Shown: piece by piece, positions 39,328 to 49,169 of the stretch
Numbering within the stretch: the first letter of the stretch is position 1
How the letters are laid out: each line of letters starts with the position of its first letter
Assembly (NCBI RefSeq): GCF_023715155.1
Contig: NZ_JAMBNQ010000014.1
Span: 1 to 64,000 of the forward strand
Direction: 5' to 3'
Source: Neobacillus mesonae
GTDB lineage: Bacteria; Bacillota; Bacilli; Bacillales; Cytobacillaceae
DNA length: 64,000 nt
Position numbers and translations under genes: made by a program
The notes under the pieces: model-generated
Databases searched by the model: none
The model's input: only the letters and a program-made list of their open reading frames with translations
Told to the model about the DNA's origin: nothing

Positions 39328-40488
39328 CTATTTCACTAGTGAAACGATTTTTTGTGCACCGTCTGCCATAGATTCAGCAGGTGTAATGTTTAGATCTGAC
39401 TCAGAAAGAATTTTCTTACCTAAGTCAACGTTCGTTCCTTCTAAACGAACAACAAGCGGCATAGTTAGTCCTATTTGTTTTGCAGCTTCAACTACGCCCT
39501 CAGCGATGACATCACACTTCATAATACCGCCGAAGATATTGACGAAAATACCTTTTACATGTGGATCAGAAAGGATAATTTTAAATGCTTCCGTTACCTT
39601 TTCAGCTGTAGCACCGCCCCCAACATCAAGGAAGTTAGCCGGGTCTCCGCCATAATGTTTAACAATATCCATAGTCGCCATTGCAAGACCAGCACCATTA
39701 ACCATACAGCCAATATTGCCATCTAATGCAATGTAGCTTAAATCGTATTTAGAAGCTTCAATTTCTTTTGGATCTTCCTCTTCAAGGTCACGGTATTCTA
39801 AAACATCTTTTTGACGGAATAATGCATTGGAGTCGAAGTTTAATTTTGCATCCAGCGCCATAACTTTTCCATCACCAGTAACGACAAGCGGGTTGATTTC
39901 AGCGATTGAACAGTCTTTATCAATATAAGCATTATAAAGTCCTGTCATGAATTTAACAGCTTGGTTTACCAATTCTTTTGGAATGTTAATATTGAATGCA
40001 AGGCGTCGTGCTTGGTATGGCATTAATCCAAGACCTGGATCAATTTCTTCCTTGAAAATTTTCTCTGGTGTGTTTGCAGCAACTTCTTCGATCTCTGTAC
40101 CGCCTTCTTCAGAACCCATTAATACTACTCTGGAAGTAGCACGGTCAAGCACTAATCCAACATAGTATTCCTTTTTAATGTCACAGCCTTCTTCAATTAA
40201 AAGGCGTTTTACTTCTTTGCCTTCTGGGCCAGTTTGGTGTGTTACCAATGTTTTGCCTAGAATTTCGCTAGCGTATGTACGAACCTCATCAAGGTTTTTC
40301 GCAACTTTTACACCACCGGCTTTTCCCCTGCCGCCTGCGTGGATTTGTGCTTTTACCACACATACTTGAGTGCCTAGTTCTTTTGCAGCTTCAACAGCTT
40401 CTTCAACTGTGAATGCTACTTTTCCATTTGGAACCATTACTCCATATTTTCTGAGGATTTCTTTCCCCTGATACTCATGGATATTCAT
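39328..40488 (-). CDS. sucC: Succinate-CoA ligase, beta subunit
   Basis: SucC is the nucleotide-binding ATP-grasp subunit of succinyl-CoA synthetase. The 386-residue protein begins [17 protein letters not shown], contains [16 protein letters not shown], and ends with the C-terminal ligase domain ([29 protein letters not shown]). A strong sigma-A promoter lies about 48 bases before the ATG. In B. subtilis ylqG and ylqH stand between rnhB and sucC; they are absent here. Confidence 0.98.
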   Translation of the reverse strand: MNIHEYQGKEILRKYGVMVPNGKVAFTVEEAVEAAKELGTQVCVVKAQIHAGGRGKAGGVKVAKNLDEVRTYASEILGKTLVTHQTGPEGKEVKRLLIEEGCDIKKEYYVGLVLDRATSRVVLMGSEEGGTEIEEVAANTPEKIFKEEIDPGLGLMPYQARRLAFNINIPKELVNQAVKFMTGLYNAYIDKDCSIAEINPLVVTGDGKVMALDAKLNFDSNALFRQKDVLEYRDLEEEDPKEIEASKYDLSYIALDGNIGCMVNGAGLAMATMDIVKHYGGDPANFLDVGGGATAEKVTEAFKIILSDPHVKGIFVNIFGGIMKCDVIAEGVVEAAKQIGLTMPLVVRLEGTNVDLGKKILSESDLNITPAESMADGAQKIVSLVK

Positions 40489-40535
40489 TTCCCATCCTCC
40501 TATAGCTTACTCTTCAAAAAATTGACTCCGTTTTC

Positions 40536-40564
40536 ATTTTATATAATGATACAAACCTTGTCTA
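40536..40564 (-). promoter_or_regulatory. Sigma-A promoter of sucCD
   Basis: TAGACA (40559-40564), exactly 17 bases, and TAAAAT (40536-40541) on the minus strand, each one base off the consensus. It is the best promoter match in the window and lies between the rnhB terminator and sucC. Confidence 0.8.
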
Positions 40565-40661
40565 CCATAAAGCATAAAAATAATTTTTCCCTGCCATTTC
40601 ATAGATAATAAGGGAAATTACCCCATAGAAATAACTACTTTTAATTTTTTAGGATAATAAA

Positions 40662-40687
40662 CAAAAAACAGGCATCGCCTGTTTTTA
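40662..40687 (-). terminator. Terminator of rnhB
   Basis: AAAACAGGC and GCCTGTTTTTT form a compact hairpin with a 3-base loop and T-tract, 22 bases behind the rnhB stop. Confidence 0.92.
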
Positions 40688-40708
40688 AATTCTATAGTTA
40701 AACACCCT

Positions 40709-41494
40709 TTAAGAGAATAAGTTCGGTTCAATATACTCCCTAACAGGGGCAAAAGATTTCCGGTGGTATTTTGTAATTCCGCATTTCTGAATGGCCAGCA
40801 AATGTTCCTTCGTACCATACCCCATATTACGTTCAAAACCGTATGCTGGACAGCTTTGGGCAATGTCCTTCATCAACTGATCTCTGGCTGTTTTAGCAAC
40901 AATGGAAGCTGCCGCAATGGAAACACTTTTAGCATCTCCCTTAATAATTGATTCAGATGGATAGGGAGTTTCTACCTTCATTGCATCAATTAATATGTAA
41001 TCTGGACAAGGATTCAATGAAACAATAGCAGATTTCATCGCTTTTTGTGTTGCTTTATAAATATTGATTTCATCTATTTCTGCAGCCTGTACCATAGCTA
41101 TGCTGATTGAAACAGCCTCTTTCCTAATAATCTCATCATATTCTTGCCGTTTTTTTTCTGATAGTTTTTTAGAATCATCTATTCCTGATAAGAAAAAATC
41201 GTGAGGTAAAATGACAGCAGCCGCCACAACAGGGCCTGCAAGCGGTCCACGTCCAACTTCATCTACTCCAGCAATGAGCTCAAAACCTTCAGCTCTGGCT
41301 TTCCGTTCATAATAGGTCATGTTGTGAAATTTAATTTCAAGGAATTTTTCCTCTTCCCGCCTCTTTTTCCATTTAGCCAGACTTTTTTGGACGCCAACTC
41401 TTTCATCCTTTTCCAGCTCACAAATAAACGGGTCAGATTCATTCCTAAGTTCCGCTAAACTTTGTTCAATTTGCGCTATTGAGGGTCGTTTCAT
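40709..41494 (-). CDS. rnhB: Ribonuclease HII
   Basis: RNase HII cuts RNA in RNA-DNA hybrids and starts removal of single misinserted ribonucleotides. The 261-residue protein has an N-terminal extension (1-70) and the catalytic start GVDEVGRGPLAGPVVAA, followed by DSKKLSEKKR and further acidic residues in the EINIYKAT and LIDAMKVE segments. The ATG at 41492-41494 follows AGGTG by 6 bases; the longer frame starts with a GTG inside it. It lies directly behind rbgA. Confidence 0.97.
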   Translation of the reverse strand: MKRPSIAQIEQSLAELRNESDPFICELEKDERVGVQKSLAKWKKRREEEKFLEIKFHNMTYYERKARAEGFELIAGVDEVGRGPLAGPVVAAAVILPHDFFLSGIDDSKKLSEKKRQEYDEIIRKEAVSISIAMVQAAEIDEINIYKATQKAMKSAIVSLNPCPDYILIDAMKVETPYPSESIIKGDAKSVSIAAASIVAKTARDQLMKDIAQSCPAYGFERNMGYGTKEHLLAIQKCGITKYHRKSFAPVREYIEPNLFS

Positions 41495-41533
41495 ATTTGT
41501 CACCTAAAATTTTGTTTATTTTTGGAATGATAA

Positions 41534-42385
41534 TTAGAAATCACTCGGCTTTTCAAAAGAAATTGGGCCAAATTTTTCAGAACGAATTTCACGAACGACA
41601 AGCTCAGCCACTTTATCATAATCTACCATTCCTCCGCCCATCAAACAGCCTCTCAGCCGTCCAATATGTTCAAAAAGGGCAACAGGATCTTCCGGCAGTT
41701 CAGTAAGCTTATAACGGTCTTTTAAGCGTTCTGGATATTCCTTTTCTAAAAACTTTAACGCATAAATCGTCATATCATGCAGATTTAACAGCGTGTCTTT
41801 GATTGCCCCTGTGACAGCAAGCTTCATCCCAACCTCTTGGTCCTCAAATTTAGGCCACAGAATCCCTGGTGTATCGAGCAGATCCATTTCTTTTCCAACC
41901 TTAATCCATGCTTGAGATTTCGTAACCCCCGGGGTATTGCCGGTTTTTGCGATATTTCTTTTTGCTAAGCGGTTAATCAGCGTTGATTTCCCGACATTTG
42001 GAATTCCTACAATCATGGCGCGAATGGCCCGTGGTTTAACCCCTTTTGCCTTAAGACGGTCAAATTTCTCCTTTAGGATTTCCTTTGTAGCACTGTTGAT
42101 GTTTTTCAGGCCTTCTCCGGCTTGTGAATTAATAGCAAGAGACTTTATTCCCTTTTCCGCAAAAAAGGCCGTCCATTCCTTCGTTACTGTTTGATCGGCC
42201 ATATCCGCTTTATTTAAAAGTACAAGTCTTGGCTTATGCTGAATAATCTCATCAATCATTGGATTTCTTGATGAATAGGGAATTCGTGCATCGACCAATT
42301 CAAATATAATATCAACAAGCTTTAATTTTTCCGTGACCTCTCTGCGCGCCTTTGCCATATGGCCAGGAAACCATTGAATCGTCAA
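41534..42385 (-). CDS. rbgA: Ribosome biogenesis GTPase RbgA
   Basis: RbgA (YlqF) is a circularly permuted GTPase needed for late assembly of the 50S subunit. In the 283-residue protein the motifs come in permuted order: NKAD (G4) and [13 protein letters not shown] region first, then GIPNVGKST (G1) and DTPG (G3). A C-terminal RNA-binding domain follows. It lies between lepB and rnhB, 19 bases behind lepB. Confidence 0.97.
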   Translation of the reverse strand: MTIQWFPGHMAKARREVTEKLKLVDIIFELVDARIPYSSRNPMIDEIIQHKPRLVLLNKADMADQTVTKEWTAFFAEKGIKSLAINSQAGEGLKNINSATKEILKEKFDRLKAKGVKPRAIRAMIVGIPNVGKSTLINRLAKRNIAKTGNTPGVTKSQAWIKVGKEMDLLDTPGILWPKFEDQEVGMKLAVTGAIKDTLLNLHDMTIYALKFLEKEYPERLKDRYKLTELPEDPVALFEHIGRLRGCLMGGGMVDYDKVAELVVREIRSEKFGPISFEKPSDF

Positions 42386-42404
42386 AGTGCCGCCTCCCTT
42401 TTAT

Positions 42405-42962
42405 TTATTTAACTTTTACTATACGCGCATCTTTTATTGGCCAAAAGATGACGCTCGCCTTTCCAATGACTTTGCCCATAGGAATTGTTCCGATATGTCT
42501 TGAGTCTTTACTGAAGCGGCGATTATCCCCCATGACAAATAACTCGCCTTTTGGAACAGTGGTACGGCCTATTTTTTCTTCTAAAGTAAAGTCATCTGTT
42601 AACGGTCCATCTTCAACTTGGCTTTTATATTCGTCAAGATATGGCTCTTTATAAGCCTTTCCATTTACATACAATGTATCATTTTTATATTCGATATGAT
42701 CCCCAGGCAGTCCAATTACCCGCTTTATGTAATCTTTATGCTCTGGTGCATGAAAGACAATGATATCAAAGCGGTGAGGCTCCCCTATTTCATAACTTAA
42801 TTTATTTACAATCATCCTGTCTTGGTCCTGTAGTGTCGGCATCATGGATAACCCGTCCACTACTATTGGAGCAAAAAGAAAGTAGCGGATAACTGCCGCA
42901 AGTGCAACTGCTATTAATAGTGCCTTCGTCCATTCCCATAGTTCATTTTTTTTCTTTGTCAT
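42405..42962 (-). CDS. lepB: Type I signal peptidase
   Basis: LepB removes signal peptides from exported proteins at the outer face of the membrane. The 185-residue protein has one N-terminal membrane segment (about 12-34), catalytic Ser39 in GLSMMPTL, the Lys80 general base in DYIKRVIGLPGD and the MGDNRRFSKDSRHIG box. In B. subtilis no signal peptidase lies between rplS and rbgA, but this arrangement is known in other Bacillaceae. The gene is not a SipW-type sporulation peptidase. Confidence 0.95.
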   Translation of the reverse strand: MTKKKNELWEWTKALLIAVALAAVIRYFLFAPIVVDGLSMMPTLQDQDRMIVNKLSYEIGEPHRFDIIVFHAPEHKDYIKRVIGLPGDHIEYKNDTLYVNGKAYKEPYLDEYKSQVEDGPLTDDFTLEEKIGRTTVPKGELFVMGDNRRFSKDSRHIGTIPMGKVIGKASVIFWPIKDARIVKVK

Positions 42963-43103
42963 ACATTACCCACCAATCCTGCAAAGTCTTATAAAGATTA
43001 TTGTACATAACTTCCCTCTAATTAGCACGGAGGACCCCGAGTTTTAATGAAATTTTAATCTTCCTTTTTCCAAATTCCATTCTCAGGTTAGATAGATATG
43101 TAT

Positions 43104-43132
43104 GAAAAAAGAGCTTGCGCGGCAAGCTCTTC
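43104..43132 (-). terminator. Terminator of rplS
   Basis: AGAGCTTGC and GCAAGCTCT form a 9-bp stem with a 3-base loop, followed on the minus strand by TTTTTTC. Confidence 0.92.
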
Positions 43133-43143
43133 TCTTTTTCATA

Positions 43144-43488
43144 TTAGCGGATTTCTTTAATACGAGCTTTCTTACCGCGAAGGTTACGCAGATAATAAAG
43201 TTTCGCACGACGAACTTTACCGCGGCGGATAACTTCAAGCTTCGCAATTTTTGGTGTATGAACAGGGAATGTACGCTCAACGCCTACTCCGTAAGAAACT
43301 TTACGAACAGTGAAAGTTTCGCTGATTCCACCACCACGACGCTTAATCACAACACCTTCAAATAACTGAATACGCTCGCGGGTTCCCTCGATAACTTTTA
43401 CGTGTACACGTACAGTGTCACCAGGACGGAACGCAGGAAGGTCAGAACGAAGTTGTTCTTTTGTGATTTCTTCTATAATTTTATGCAT
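43144..43488 (-). CDS. rplS: 50S ribosomal protein L19
   Basis: L19 contributes to the bridge between ribosomal subunits. The 114-residue protein starts [50 protein letters not shown] and ends KKARIKEIR. The start at 43486-43488 has AAGGAG 9-10 bases upstream; the frame continues open upstream but that part is leader. A long leader and own promoter precede it. Confidence 0.98.
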   Translation of the reverse strand: MHKIIEEITKEQLRSDLPAFRPGDTVRVHVKVIEGTRERIQLFEGVVIKRRGGGISETFTVRKVSYGVGVERTFPVHTPKIAKLEVIRRGKVRRAKLYYLRNLRGKKARIKEIR

Positions 43489-43598
43489 CGTTTTCAACTC
43501 CTTCCAACAGACGCTCATGCACATAAACGACTTATCATTGCAGCGGAACATCGTTATAAGACCCGGCTGAATAAGCTTCAGGCAAAGTCACAAGATGT
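43489..43598 (-). promoter_or_regulatory. L19 leader RNA (rplS autoregulatory leader)
   Basis: The transcript between the promoter and rplS has about 110 bases, including a GCCTGAAGCTTATTCAGCC-type hairpin and an AACGATGTTCCGCTGCAATG segment. L19 leaders are known upstream of rplS in Bacillales. I assign it by position and length; the exact fold was not tested. Confidence 0.5.
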
Positions 43599-43627
43599 AT
43601 CATACCATAATTATTGACAGGCTGCAA
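43599..43627 (-). promoter_or_regulatory. Promoter of rplS
   Basis: On the minus strand TTGCAG (43622-43627), 17 bases and TATGAT (43599-43604), with an extended -10 TGG directly before it. It begins right behind the trmD stop. Confidence 0.6.
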
Positions 43628-43629
43628 TA

Positions 43630-44373
43630 CTAGATTTTTTCTTTTTCCACTTCTTTAAGCCATTTTTCTTGCTGTGGTGTTAATTCTATTTTTTCTAATA
43701 AATCAGGCCTTCTGACCAATGTACGCCTTAATGCTTCCTTATTGCGCCATTCCTCGATTAATTTATGATTTCCTGAAAGAAGTACATCCGGTACCTTCAT
43801 CCCGCGAAAATCAGCTGGTCTTGTATAATGCGGGTGTTCCAGCAATCCAGTGCTAAAGGAATCCTTCATATGAGATTCAGCGTTCCCCAATACTTCCGGT
43901 AATAAGCGGACAACACTGTCAATGATGACCATTGCTCCAAGCTCACCGCCAGTTAAAACATAATCTCCAATTGAGATTTCATCTGTTACAACATGCTCGC
44001 GGATTCGTTCATCATATCCTTCATAATGTCCGCAGATAAAGATTAAATGCTCCTCTTTAGCTAATTCCTCGGCCTTTCGTTGGTCATACCGGGTTCCCTG
44101 AGGGCATAAAAGGACGACTCTTGTTTTTTTGCTTTCTGCCTTTTCTTTTAGGGCTGCAACAGCATCGAAAATTGGCTGCGGCATTAATACCATTCCAGCC
44201 CCTCCCCCATACGGATAATCATCGACAGCCGAATGTTTGTTATCAGCATACTCGCGAAAGTTCACCACATTATAGTGTACTGCTGATTTTTCAACAGCCT
44301 TATGTAAAATGGAATTGCCAAGCACCCCGGAAAACATTTCTGGGAAGAGTGTCAGGATATCAATATACATCAT
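43630..44373 (-). CDS. trmD: tRNA (guanine-N1-)-methyltransferase
   Basis: TrmD methylates G37 of tRNAs with SAM, preventing frameshifts. The 247-residue protein has the trefoil-knot SPOUT fold with the signature [62 protein letters not shown] and [19 protein letters not shown]. Its start overlaps the rimM stop by 4 bases (ATGA), consistent with translational coupling; a second ATG follows at once. Confidence 0.98.
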   Translation of the reverse strand: MMYIDILTLFPEMFSGVLGNSILHKAVEKSAVHYNVVNFREYADNKHSAVDDYPYGGGAGMVLMPQPIFDAVAALKEKAESKKTRVVLLCPQGTRYDQRKAEELAKEEHLIFICGHYEGYDERIREHVVTDEISIGDYVLTGGELGAMVIIDSVVRLLPEVLGNAESHMKDSFSTGLLEHPHYTRPADFRGMKVPDVLLSGNHKLIEEWRNKEALRRTLVRRPDLLEKIELTPQQEKWLKEVEKEKI

Positions 44374-44888
44374 GATAACAAACCTTCCATTGGTTCAATT
44401 AAAACTGTTTTCTCCTGCACATTAACTTCTTTGACAACCTCTTTAATATAAGGGATTAAAATCTCTTTGCCGCCCTTTCCTTTTACAACCCAAACATCAT
44501 TCGCTCCTGGCGTCAGAATCTCACTGATTTTGCCAATCTCCTCACCAGAAGGAAGAAATACATGGCAGCCAATAATCTCATGAAAATAAAATTCATCTTC
44601 TTCCAAATCCGTCAGCTGCGATTCAGGTACTTTCAAAATACCATCGCGAAACTTTTCCACCAAATTGATATTTTCATACCCTTCAAATATCAGTAAATCA
44701 AAATTCTTATGTGTTCGATGCTGCTTTACTGTCAGCTCAATTGGAGTACTGGCATTTGGTAAAAATAAATATAATTGATTTCCTGGCTTATAGCGTTCTT
44801 CAGGAAAGTCTGTCTTTGAAATGACACGGACTTCTCCTTTAATTCCATGTGTGTTAACAATCTTTCCAACATTAAACCATTTTTCCAT
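44370..44888 (-). CDS. rimM: Ribosome maturation factor RimM
   Basis: RimM binds S19 and the 30S head domain during assembly. The 172-residue protein has an N-terminal RimM beta barrel ([31 protein letters not shown]) and a C-terminal PRC barrel ([47 protein letters not shown]). The start and the overlap with trmD are both standard for the rpsP-rimM-trmD-rplS block. Confidence 0.98.
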   Translation of the reverse strand: MEKWFNVGKIVNTHGIKGEVRVISKTDFPEERYKPGNQLYLFLPNASTPIELTVKQHRTHKNFDLLIFEGYENINLVEKFRDGILKVPESQLTDLEEDEFYFHEIIGCHVFLPSGEEIGKISEILTPGANDVWVVKGKGGKEILIPYIKEVVKEVNVQEKTVLIEPMEGLLS

Positions 44889-44901
44889 TCTGCATCACCT
44901 A

Positions 44902-45282
44902 CTATCTAATATCCTCGATAATGCCATCTTTAACCACAATTATTGGCTGTGTATCATTCCAGACATCCCCAATCTTTACATCTATGAGCGCCTGAACTTC
45001 TTTCTCCTTTAATTCGCTGCCTATTGGCAGGATATGCAGCTGTTCAATTTGAAACTCTAAAAGCTTTATTTTTTCTTTCCTCATTTGAATTTCTTTTTCA
45101 AAATGTTTTTTCAACGTAACGGGTGAAAAATTTCTCGTCTTGTCTAATCGCTTTAATTCAAATTGAAGCTGGTCGCATTCCTTCTGAAGCTGGAGCTTTC
45201 GGGAGTGATATTGGTCAAAAAGCTGCTGTTTACTGTTTTCAGTCAATATTTGTTTTACTAAAACGGTTTGGATTAGCTGCAT
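44902..45282 (-). CDS. ylqD: YlqD family protein
   Basis: A 126-residue protein of the YlqD family, found between khpA and rimM in Bacillales. The sequence has a long charged helical middle (about 15-75, coiled-coil-like KLQLQKECDQLQFELKRLDKT) and a C-terminal beta-rich domain (LPIGSELKEKEVQALIDVKIGDVWND, IIVVKDGIIEDIR). The function is not known. GGGAGGAGG precedes the ATG. Confidence 0.9.
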   Translation of the reverse strand: MQLIQTVLVKQILTENSKQQLFDQYHSRKLQLQKECDQLQFELKRLDKTRNFSPVTLKKHFEKEIQMRKEKIKLLEFQIEQLHILPIGSELKEKEVQALIDVKIGDVWNDTQPIIVVKDGIIEDIR

Positions 45283-45319
45283 GCAGGGTCCTCCTCCCTG
45301 GGTCTAGGCGTTCCTATAG

Positions 45320-45350
45320 CAAAAAGGGAGGAAATTAATCCCCCCTTTTA
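45320..45350 (-). terminator. Terminator between khpA and ylqD
   Basis: AAAGGGGGGA and TTCCTCCCTTTTT pair around an AT loop on the minus strand. A second inverted repeat (AGCTTCC...GGAAGCT, 45361-45391) precedes it without a T-tract. Together they may reduce transcription from rpsP-khpA into ylqD-rimM. Confidence 0.75.
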
Positions 45351-45408
45351 ATCCATGTTTAGCTTCCCTGCCTAGTAAGGCATGGAAGCTTTTCTATGAT
45401 GCAAAAAG

Positions 45409-45639
45409 CTATTCACCAATTTCTAGAAATATTTTCTTTTGTTGTGATGATCCTGCTGCGTAGACAACAGTTCTTATGGCCTTTGCAACGCGCCCCTGTT
45501 TGCCAATAACTTTCCCCATATCAGCTTTATTCACTGAGAGATGGTAAGTTACACGATTTTCTTCCTCAACAGCGTCAACACGGACGTCATCAGGGAAATC
45601 AACCAAGGGCTTAACAATTGTTTCAATCAATTCTTTCAT
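45409..45639 (-). CDS. khpA: KH-domain RNA-binding protein KhpA
   Basis: KhpA (YlqC) is a small KH-domain protein that forms a complex with KhpB/Jag and binds RNAs, with effects on cell size and wall synthesis in other Firmicutes. The 76-residue protein has the KH core VIGKQGRVAKAIRTVVYAA with the GKQG loop. It lies 10 bases after rpsP. The gene is a standard part of the rpsP-trmD-rplS cluster. Confidence 0.95.
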   Translation of the reverse strand: MKELIETIVKPLVDFPDDVRVDAVEEENRVTYHLSVNKADMGKVIGKQGRVAKAIRTVVYAAGSSQQKKIFLEIGE

Positions 45640-45649
45640 AACTGCAGAA

Positions 45650-45922
45650 TTACTTGCTTAATTTTGCATTATGAAATTTCTCCATAATACCTTGTTTAGA
45701 GAAAATGTTACGAACTGTGTCAGATGGTTTTGCACCGTTTTGTAACCATTTAAGTGCAAGGTCTTCATTGATTTCAACTTTAGCTGGTTCTGTAACTGGG
45801 TTGTAAGTACCAACTATCTCAATGTAACGTCCATCACGTGGTGAACGAGAATCTGCAACTACGATACGATAAAAAGGAGTTTTCTTTGCTCCCATACGTT
45901 TTAAGCGAATTTTTACTGCCAT
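45650..45922 (-). CDS. rpsP: 30S ribosomal protein S16
   Basis: S16 is an early-binding small-subunit protein. The 90 residues match the family: [42 protein letters not shown]. The ATG at 45920-45922 is chosen because GGAGGTG precedes it; a longer frame would lack a ribosome site. A promoter lies about 40 bases upstream, so rpsP-khpA form a unit independent of ffh. Confidence 0.98.
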   Translation of the reverse strand: MAVKIRLKRMGAKKTPFYRIVVADSRSPRDGRYIEIVGTYNPVTEPAKVEINEDLALKWLQNGAKPSDTVRNIFSKQGIMEKFHNAKLSK

Positions 45923-45960
45923 GATTAATAGCACCTCCGAATAGTTTCACACAAGAAATA

Positions 45961-45990
45961 ATATTAGCAGATAGTTTATATGTTTGTAAA
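45961..45990 (-). promoter_or_regulatory. Promoter of rpsP
   Basis: TTTACA (45985-45990), 18 bases and TAATAT (45961-45966) on the minus strand, with an extended -10 TGC. It lies between repeat R4 and rpsP. Confidence 0.6.
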
Positions 45991-46064
45991 GTGTTTTCTC
46001 TTTACATTAATTATTACCAATATCTACTAAAATAAAACAGCCTATAAATAGAACTTTAATAATC

Positions 46065-46180
46065 GTCCAGCTCCAGCGCCTAAGGGTTCGCAGTCTACAG
46101 CCAATCCGTCAAGAAGGCTAAAAACATCCTTCTCGCCGGCTCTTATGCCTGCCGCCCCTGTCAAGGCGCTTCTGCTTTTC
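46065..46180. repeat. Dispersed GC-rich intergenic repeat, copy R4
   Basis: It carries CCAGCTCCAGCGCCTAAGGG at one end and CAAGGCGCTTCTGCTTTTC at the other, the reverse orientation relative to R2. The middle contains TCAAGAAGGCTAAAAACATCC and TTCTCGCCGGC. It directly follows the ffh stop. Confidence 0.65.
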
Positions 46181-46183
46181 TCT

Positions 46184-47536
46184 TTAAAAAGGCTTAAACG
46201 GGAATTTGAATCCGCCTTTTTTCTTTGATTTTTGCTGCATGCCTGTCATTTGCTTCATCATTTTCTTCATGTCTTCAAATTGTTTAAGCAGGCGGTTGAC
46301 TTCAGACACAGTACGTCCGCTGCCTTTGGCGATCCGCCGCTTGCGGCTTGAGTTCATAAGTTCAGGATGAATCTTTTCGTCTTTCGTCATCGACTTGATG
46401 ATTGCTTCTACATGTGCAATTTGCTTTTCATCGATTTGAATATTATTTAAGCCCTTGATTTTATTTGCACCTGGCATCATTTTCAATAATTCATCAAGCG
46501 GCCCCAGCTTCCGTACCTGTCCGAGCTGGTCTAAGAAATCATCGAGCGTAAATGTTGCCGTACGCATTTTCTGTTCTAATTCTTTTGCCTTTTCTTCATC
46601 AATATTGGTCTGTGCTTTTTCAATTAGTGTCAGCACATCACCCATACCCAGTATCCTGGATGCCATTCGTTCCGGATGAAACGGCTCAAGGGCATCCATT
46701 TTTTCACCCATACCGACAAATTTAATCGGTTTTTCAGTGACAGCACGAATTGAAAGTGCCGCACCGCCCCGTGTATCCCCGTCAAGTTTTGTCAGGATAA
46801 CCCCGGTAATCCCAAGCTGTTCATTAAAGCTCTGAGCTACATTTACCGCATCCTGTCCAGTCATGGCATCAACAACAAGGAAAATTTCATCCGGCTTTGT
46901 TAATTCTTTGATGTCTTTTAATTCATTCATTAAAGCTTCATCAACATGCAGGCGTCCGGCAGTATCTATGAGAACATAATCATTATGTTCCTCTTTTGCC
47001 TGTTCAATTGCCTTTTTGGCAATTTCCACAGGACTTACTTGATCCCCCAACGAGAAAACCGGCATGCTTAATTGTTTTCCAAGCGTCTCAAGCTGCTTAA
47101 TTGCCGCAGGACGATAAATATCGCCAGCAGCAAGCAATGGCTTGCGGTTATACTTTTTACGCAGCAAATTAGCAAGCTTGCCAGTTGTCGTGGTTTTACC
47201 AGCCCCCTGCAGACCAACCATCATAATAACAGTCGGCGGGCGGTTAGAGACGGCAATTTTACTTTGCTCGCCGCCCATTAAGGCTGTTAATTCTTCATTA
47301 ACAATCTTGATAATCTGCTGGCCTGGCGTTAAGCTTTTTAATACTTCCTGCCCAACAGCCCGTTCACTGACTTTCTTAACAAAGTCTTTGACAACTTTAA
47401 AGTTAACGTCAGCCTCTAATAGAGCAAGACGAACTTCACGCATCATTTCTTTTACATCCGCTTCAGAAACTTTCCCTTTACCGCGGATTTTTTGAATCGT
47501 ACTTTGCAGTCGGTCGGCTAATCCTTCAAATGCCAT
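46184..47536 (-). CDS. ffh: Signal recognition particle GTPase Ffh
   Basis: Ffh (SRP54) binds signal sequences and the small cytoplasmic RNA and delivers ribosomes to FtsY. The 450-residue protein has the NG domain with GLQGAGKTTTTGKLA, DTAGR and TKLDGDTRGGAALS, and a methionine-rich C-terminal M domain (MMPGANKIKGLNN, KKMMKQMTGMQQKSKKKGG). The ATG at 47534-47536 (MAFEGLADRLQ) is preferred over the TTG before it, with GGGGGCGG upstream. It lies 12 bases behind ylxM. Confidence 0.98.
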   Translation of the reverse strand: MAFEGLADRLQSTIQKIRGKGKVSEADVKEMMREVRLALLEADVNFKVVKDFVKKVSERAVGQEVLKSLTPGQQIIKIVNEELTALMGGEQSKIAVSNRPPTVIMMVGLQGAGKTTTTGKLANLLRKKYNRKPLLAAGDIYRPAAIKQLETLGKQLSMPVFSLGDQVSPVEIAKKAIEQAKEEHNDYVLIDTAGRLHVDEALMNELKDIKELTKPDEIFLVVDAMTGQDAVNVAQSFNEQLGITGVILTKLDGDTRGGAALSIRAVTEKPIKFVGMGEKMDALEPFHPERMASRILGMGDVLTLIEKAQTNIDEEKAKELEQKMRTATFTLDDFLDQLGQVRKLGPLDELLKMMPGANKIKGLNNIQIDEKQIAHVEAIIKSMTKDEKIHPELMNSSRKRRIAKGSGRTVSEVNRLLKQFEDMKKMMKQMTGMQQKSKKKGGFKFPFKPF

Positions 47537-47548
47537 CAATGCCGCCCC

Positions 47549-47881
47549 CTAATCTAAATTATCCAGTTTACTAATGGCCTCAAGTAAATCTTGCTTTGAA
47601 GGCTTTTCCTCCATAAGCATTTTTTTCATCTTTTTTATCAGCCCTGAACGCTCTTGAAACTTTTGCAGCAGCAGCAGCTTTTCTTCATATTCCTCAAGCA
47701 TGGCTTCTGTCCGTTTAATATTATCATAAACGGCCTGCCGGCTGACTCCATATTCTTCAGCAATTTCACCAAGAGAGAAATCATCTAGATAATAAAGAGA
47801 CATGTAGCTTTTCTGTTTTGGCGTTAACAACGAGTTATAGAAATCATATAAGTAATTCATTCGCGTTGTTTTTTCTATCAT
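47549..47881 (-). CDS. ylxM: UPF0122 family helix-turn-helix protein YlxM
   Basis: YlxM is a sigma-70 region-4-like helix-turn-helix protein always found between ftsY and ffh and linked to the signal recognition particle in Streptococcus. The 110-residue protein reads [59 protein letters not shown]. The ATG at 47879-47881 follows AAAGGAG by 8 bases; the longer frame is leader. Confidence 0.95.
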   Translation of the reverse strand: MIEKTTRMNYLYDFYNSLLTPKQKSYMSLYYLDDFSLGEIAEEYGVSRQAVYDNIKRTEAMLEEYEEKLLLLQKFQERSGLIKKMKKMLMEEKPSKQDLLEAISKLDNLD

Positions 47882-47979
47882 GCCAGCGTCTCCTTTAATG
47901 TTAAGTGAAATACCTTTACAAAGAAGTGTACACAGCCATATTGTATCTGTCAAGAAAATACCTTTACAACTGCAGGTTT

Positions 47980-48969
47980 CTATACCTCTGCTTTATCTAC
48001 CTGTTCCGCAAACAAACCATAAACATATTTTTCAGCATCAAATTCCTGGAGATCATCCATTCGTTCACCAAGCCCTACAAACTTGACCGGGATATTCAAT
48101 TCCTTACGAATCGCTAGTACAATCCCGCCTTTAGCCGTACCATCCAATTTAGAAAGGACAATCCCGCTGACATTGGTTGCTTCTTTGAAGGTTTTGGCTT
48201 GAATGAGTGCATTTTGTCCTGTAGTTGCGTCAAGAACAAGCAGCACTTCATGGGGAGCACCTGGAATTTCCCGTTCAATCACCCGCTTAACCTTTTCTAA
48301 TTCTTTCATTAAGTTTACTTTATTTTGTAATCTGCCTGCTGTATCACAAAGCAAAATATCAACTTTACGTGATTTTGCAGCTTGGATGGCATCATACATA
48401 ACCGCAGCCGGGTCTGATCCTTCCCCCTGTTTAATAGTCTCTACACCAACTCTATCGCCCCATACTTCGAGCTGTTCAATTGCACCAGCACGGAATGTGT
48501 CTCCTGCTGCTAATAGCACTTTTTTCCCCTCGCTTTTAAACTTATGTGCAAGTTTGCCAATTGTGGTCGTTTTGCCAACGCCGTTTACCCCAACAAATAA
48601 GATCACTGTAAGACCTTCCTCTTGGATATTCAATTCGGAAGTTAATTCCTCTCCAGAATTATAGATATCTACCAGCTTTTCAGAGATAACACTCTCTACC
48701 TCTTGTGGATCTTGTATGTTGCGTCGTTTTACTTCCATTTTCAGCTCATCAATCAGCTCCATTACGGTATCGAAGCCTACATCTGCTTGAATCAGAATCT
48801 CTTCTAATTCTTCGAAAAAATCTTCATCCACTTTACGGTATCTTGCAATCAAGTCATTTACTTTTCCTGAAAAATTGTCCCTTGTTTTTGTAAGACCTTC
48901 TTTAAATTTTTCCGTCACAGAATCTGTTGATTTAGTGATTTTATCTTTTAACTTCTTAAAAAAACTCAT
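47980..48969 (-). CDS. ftsY: SRP receptor FtsY
   Basis: FtsY is the membrane-associated receptor GTPase that pairs with Ffh. The 329 residues match the B. subtilis length. The G domain has [35 protein letters not shown] and [15 protein letters not shown], and the N domain (about 20-100) precedes it. The acidic A domain of E. coli FtsY is lacking, as usual in Bacillus. Its gap to ylxM is 98 bases. Downstream of smc, 200 bases without a gene precede it (48970-49169). Confidence 0.98.
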   Translation of the reverse strand: MSFFKKLKDKITKSTDSVTEKFKEGLTKTRDNFSGKVNDLIARYRKVDEDFFEELEEILIQADVGFDTVMELIDELKMEVKRRNIQDPQEVESVISEKLVDIYNSGEELTSELNIQEEGLTVILFVGVNGVGKTTTIGKLAHKFKSEGKKVLLAAGDTFRAGAIEQLEVWGDRVGVETIKQGEGSDPAAVMYDAIQAAKSRKVDILLCDTAGRLQNKVNLMKELEKVKRVIEREIPGAPHEVLLVLDATTGQNALIQAKTFKEATNVSGIVLSKLDGTAKGGIVLAIRKELNIPVKFVGLGERMDDLQEFDAEKYVYGLFAEQVDKAEV

Positions 48970-49169
48970 TCTTTCACTTCCTTTAGTTTTGGTTCTGTGA
49001 AATTGTCCTGTGCTTCAGGACTTTACCTGTCAAGTTTTGAGGAGCCTCCTCGACGCCGCTTTGGCGCGTGCGGAATCTTCTCTGTCCCGTACTCTTGCAG
49101 AAATCTTCGTGCAGCTGCTATTCCACTCAACATAGTTTTAAAAATCAAAATGTCATTTAGCACTGCCTT
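48970..49169 (-). other. smc-ftsY intergenic region
   Basis: 200 bases without a gene. They contain GTCCTG-loop-CAGGAC (48999-49022), and a GC-rich stretch with GAGGAGCCTCCTC and GCCGCTTTGGCGC, which could fold but has no T-tract. I cannot assign a promoter. Confidence 0.35.

Noticed and set aside
48999..49125. Member of the GC-rich repeat family between smc and ftsY
   Set aside because: GC-rich and able to fold, but it lacks the AAGCGCC ends and the CGACAAG/TTTAACC blocks.
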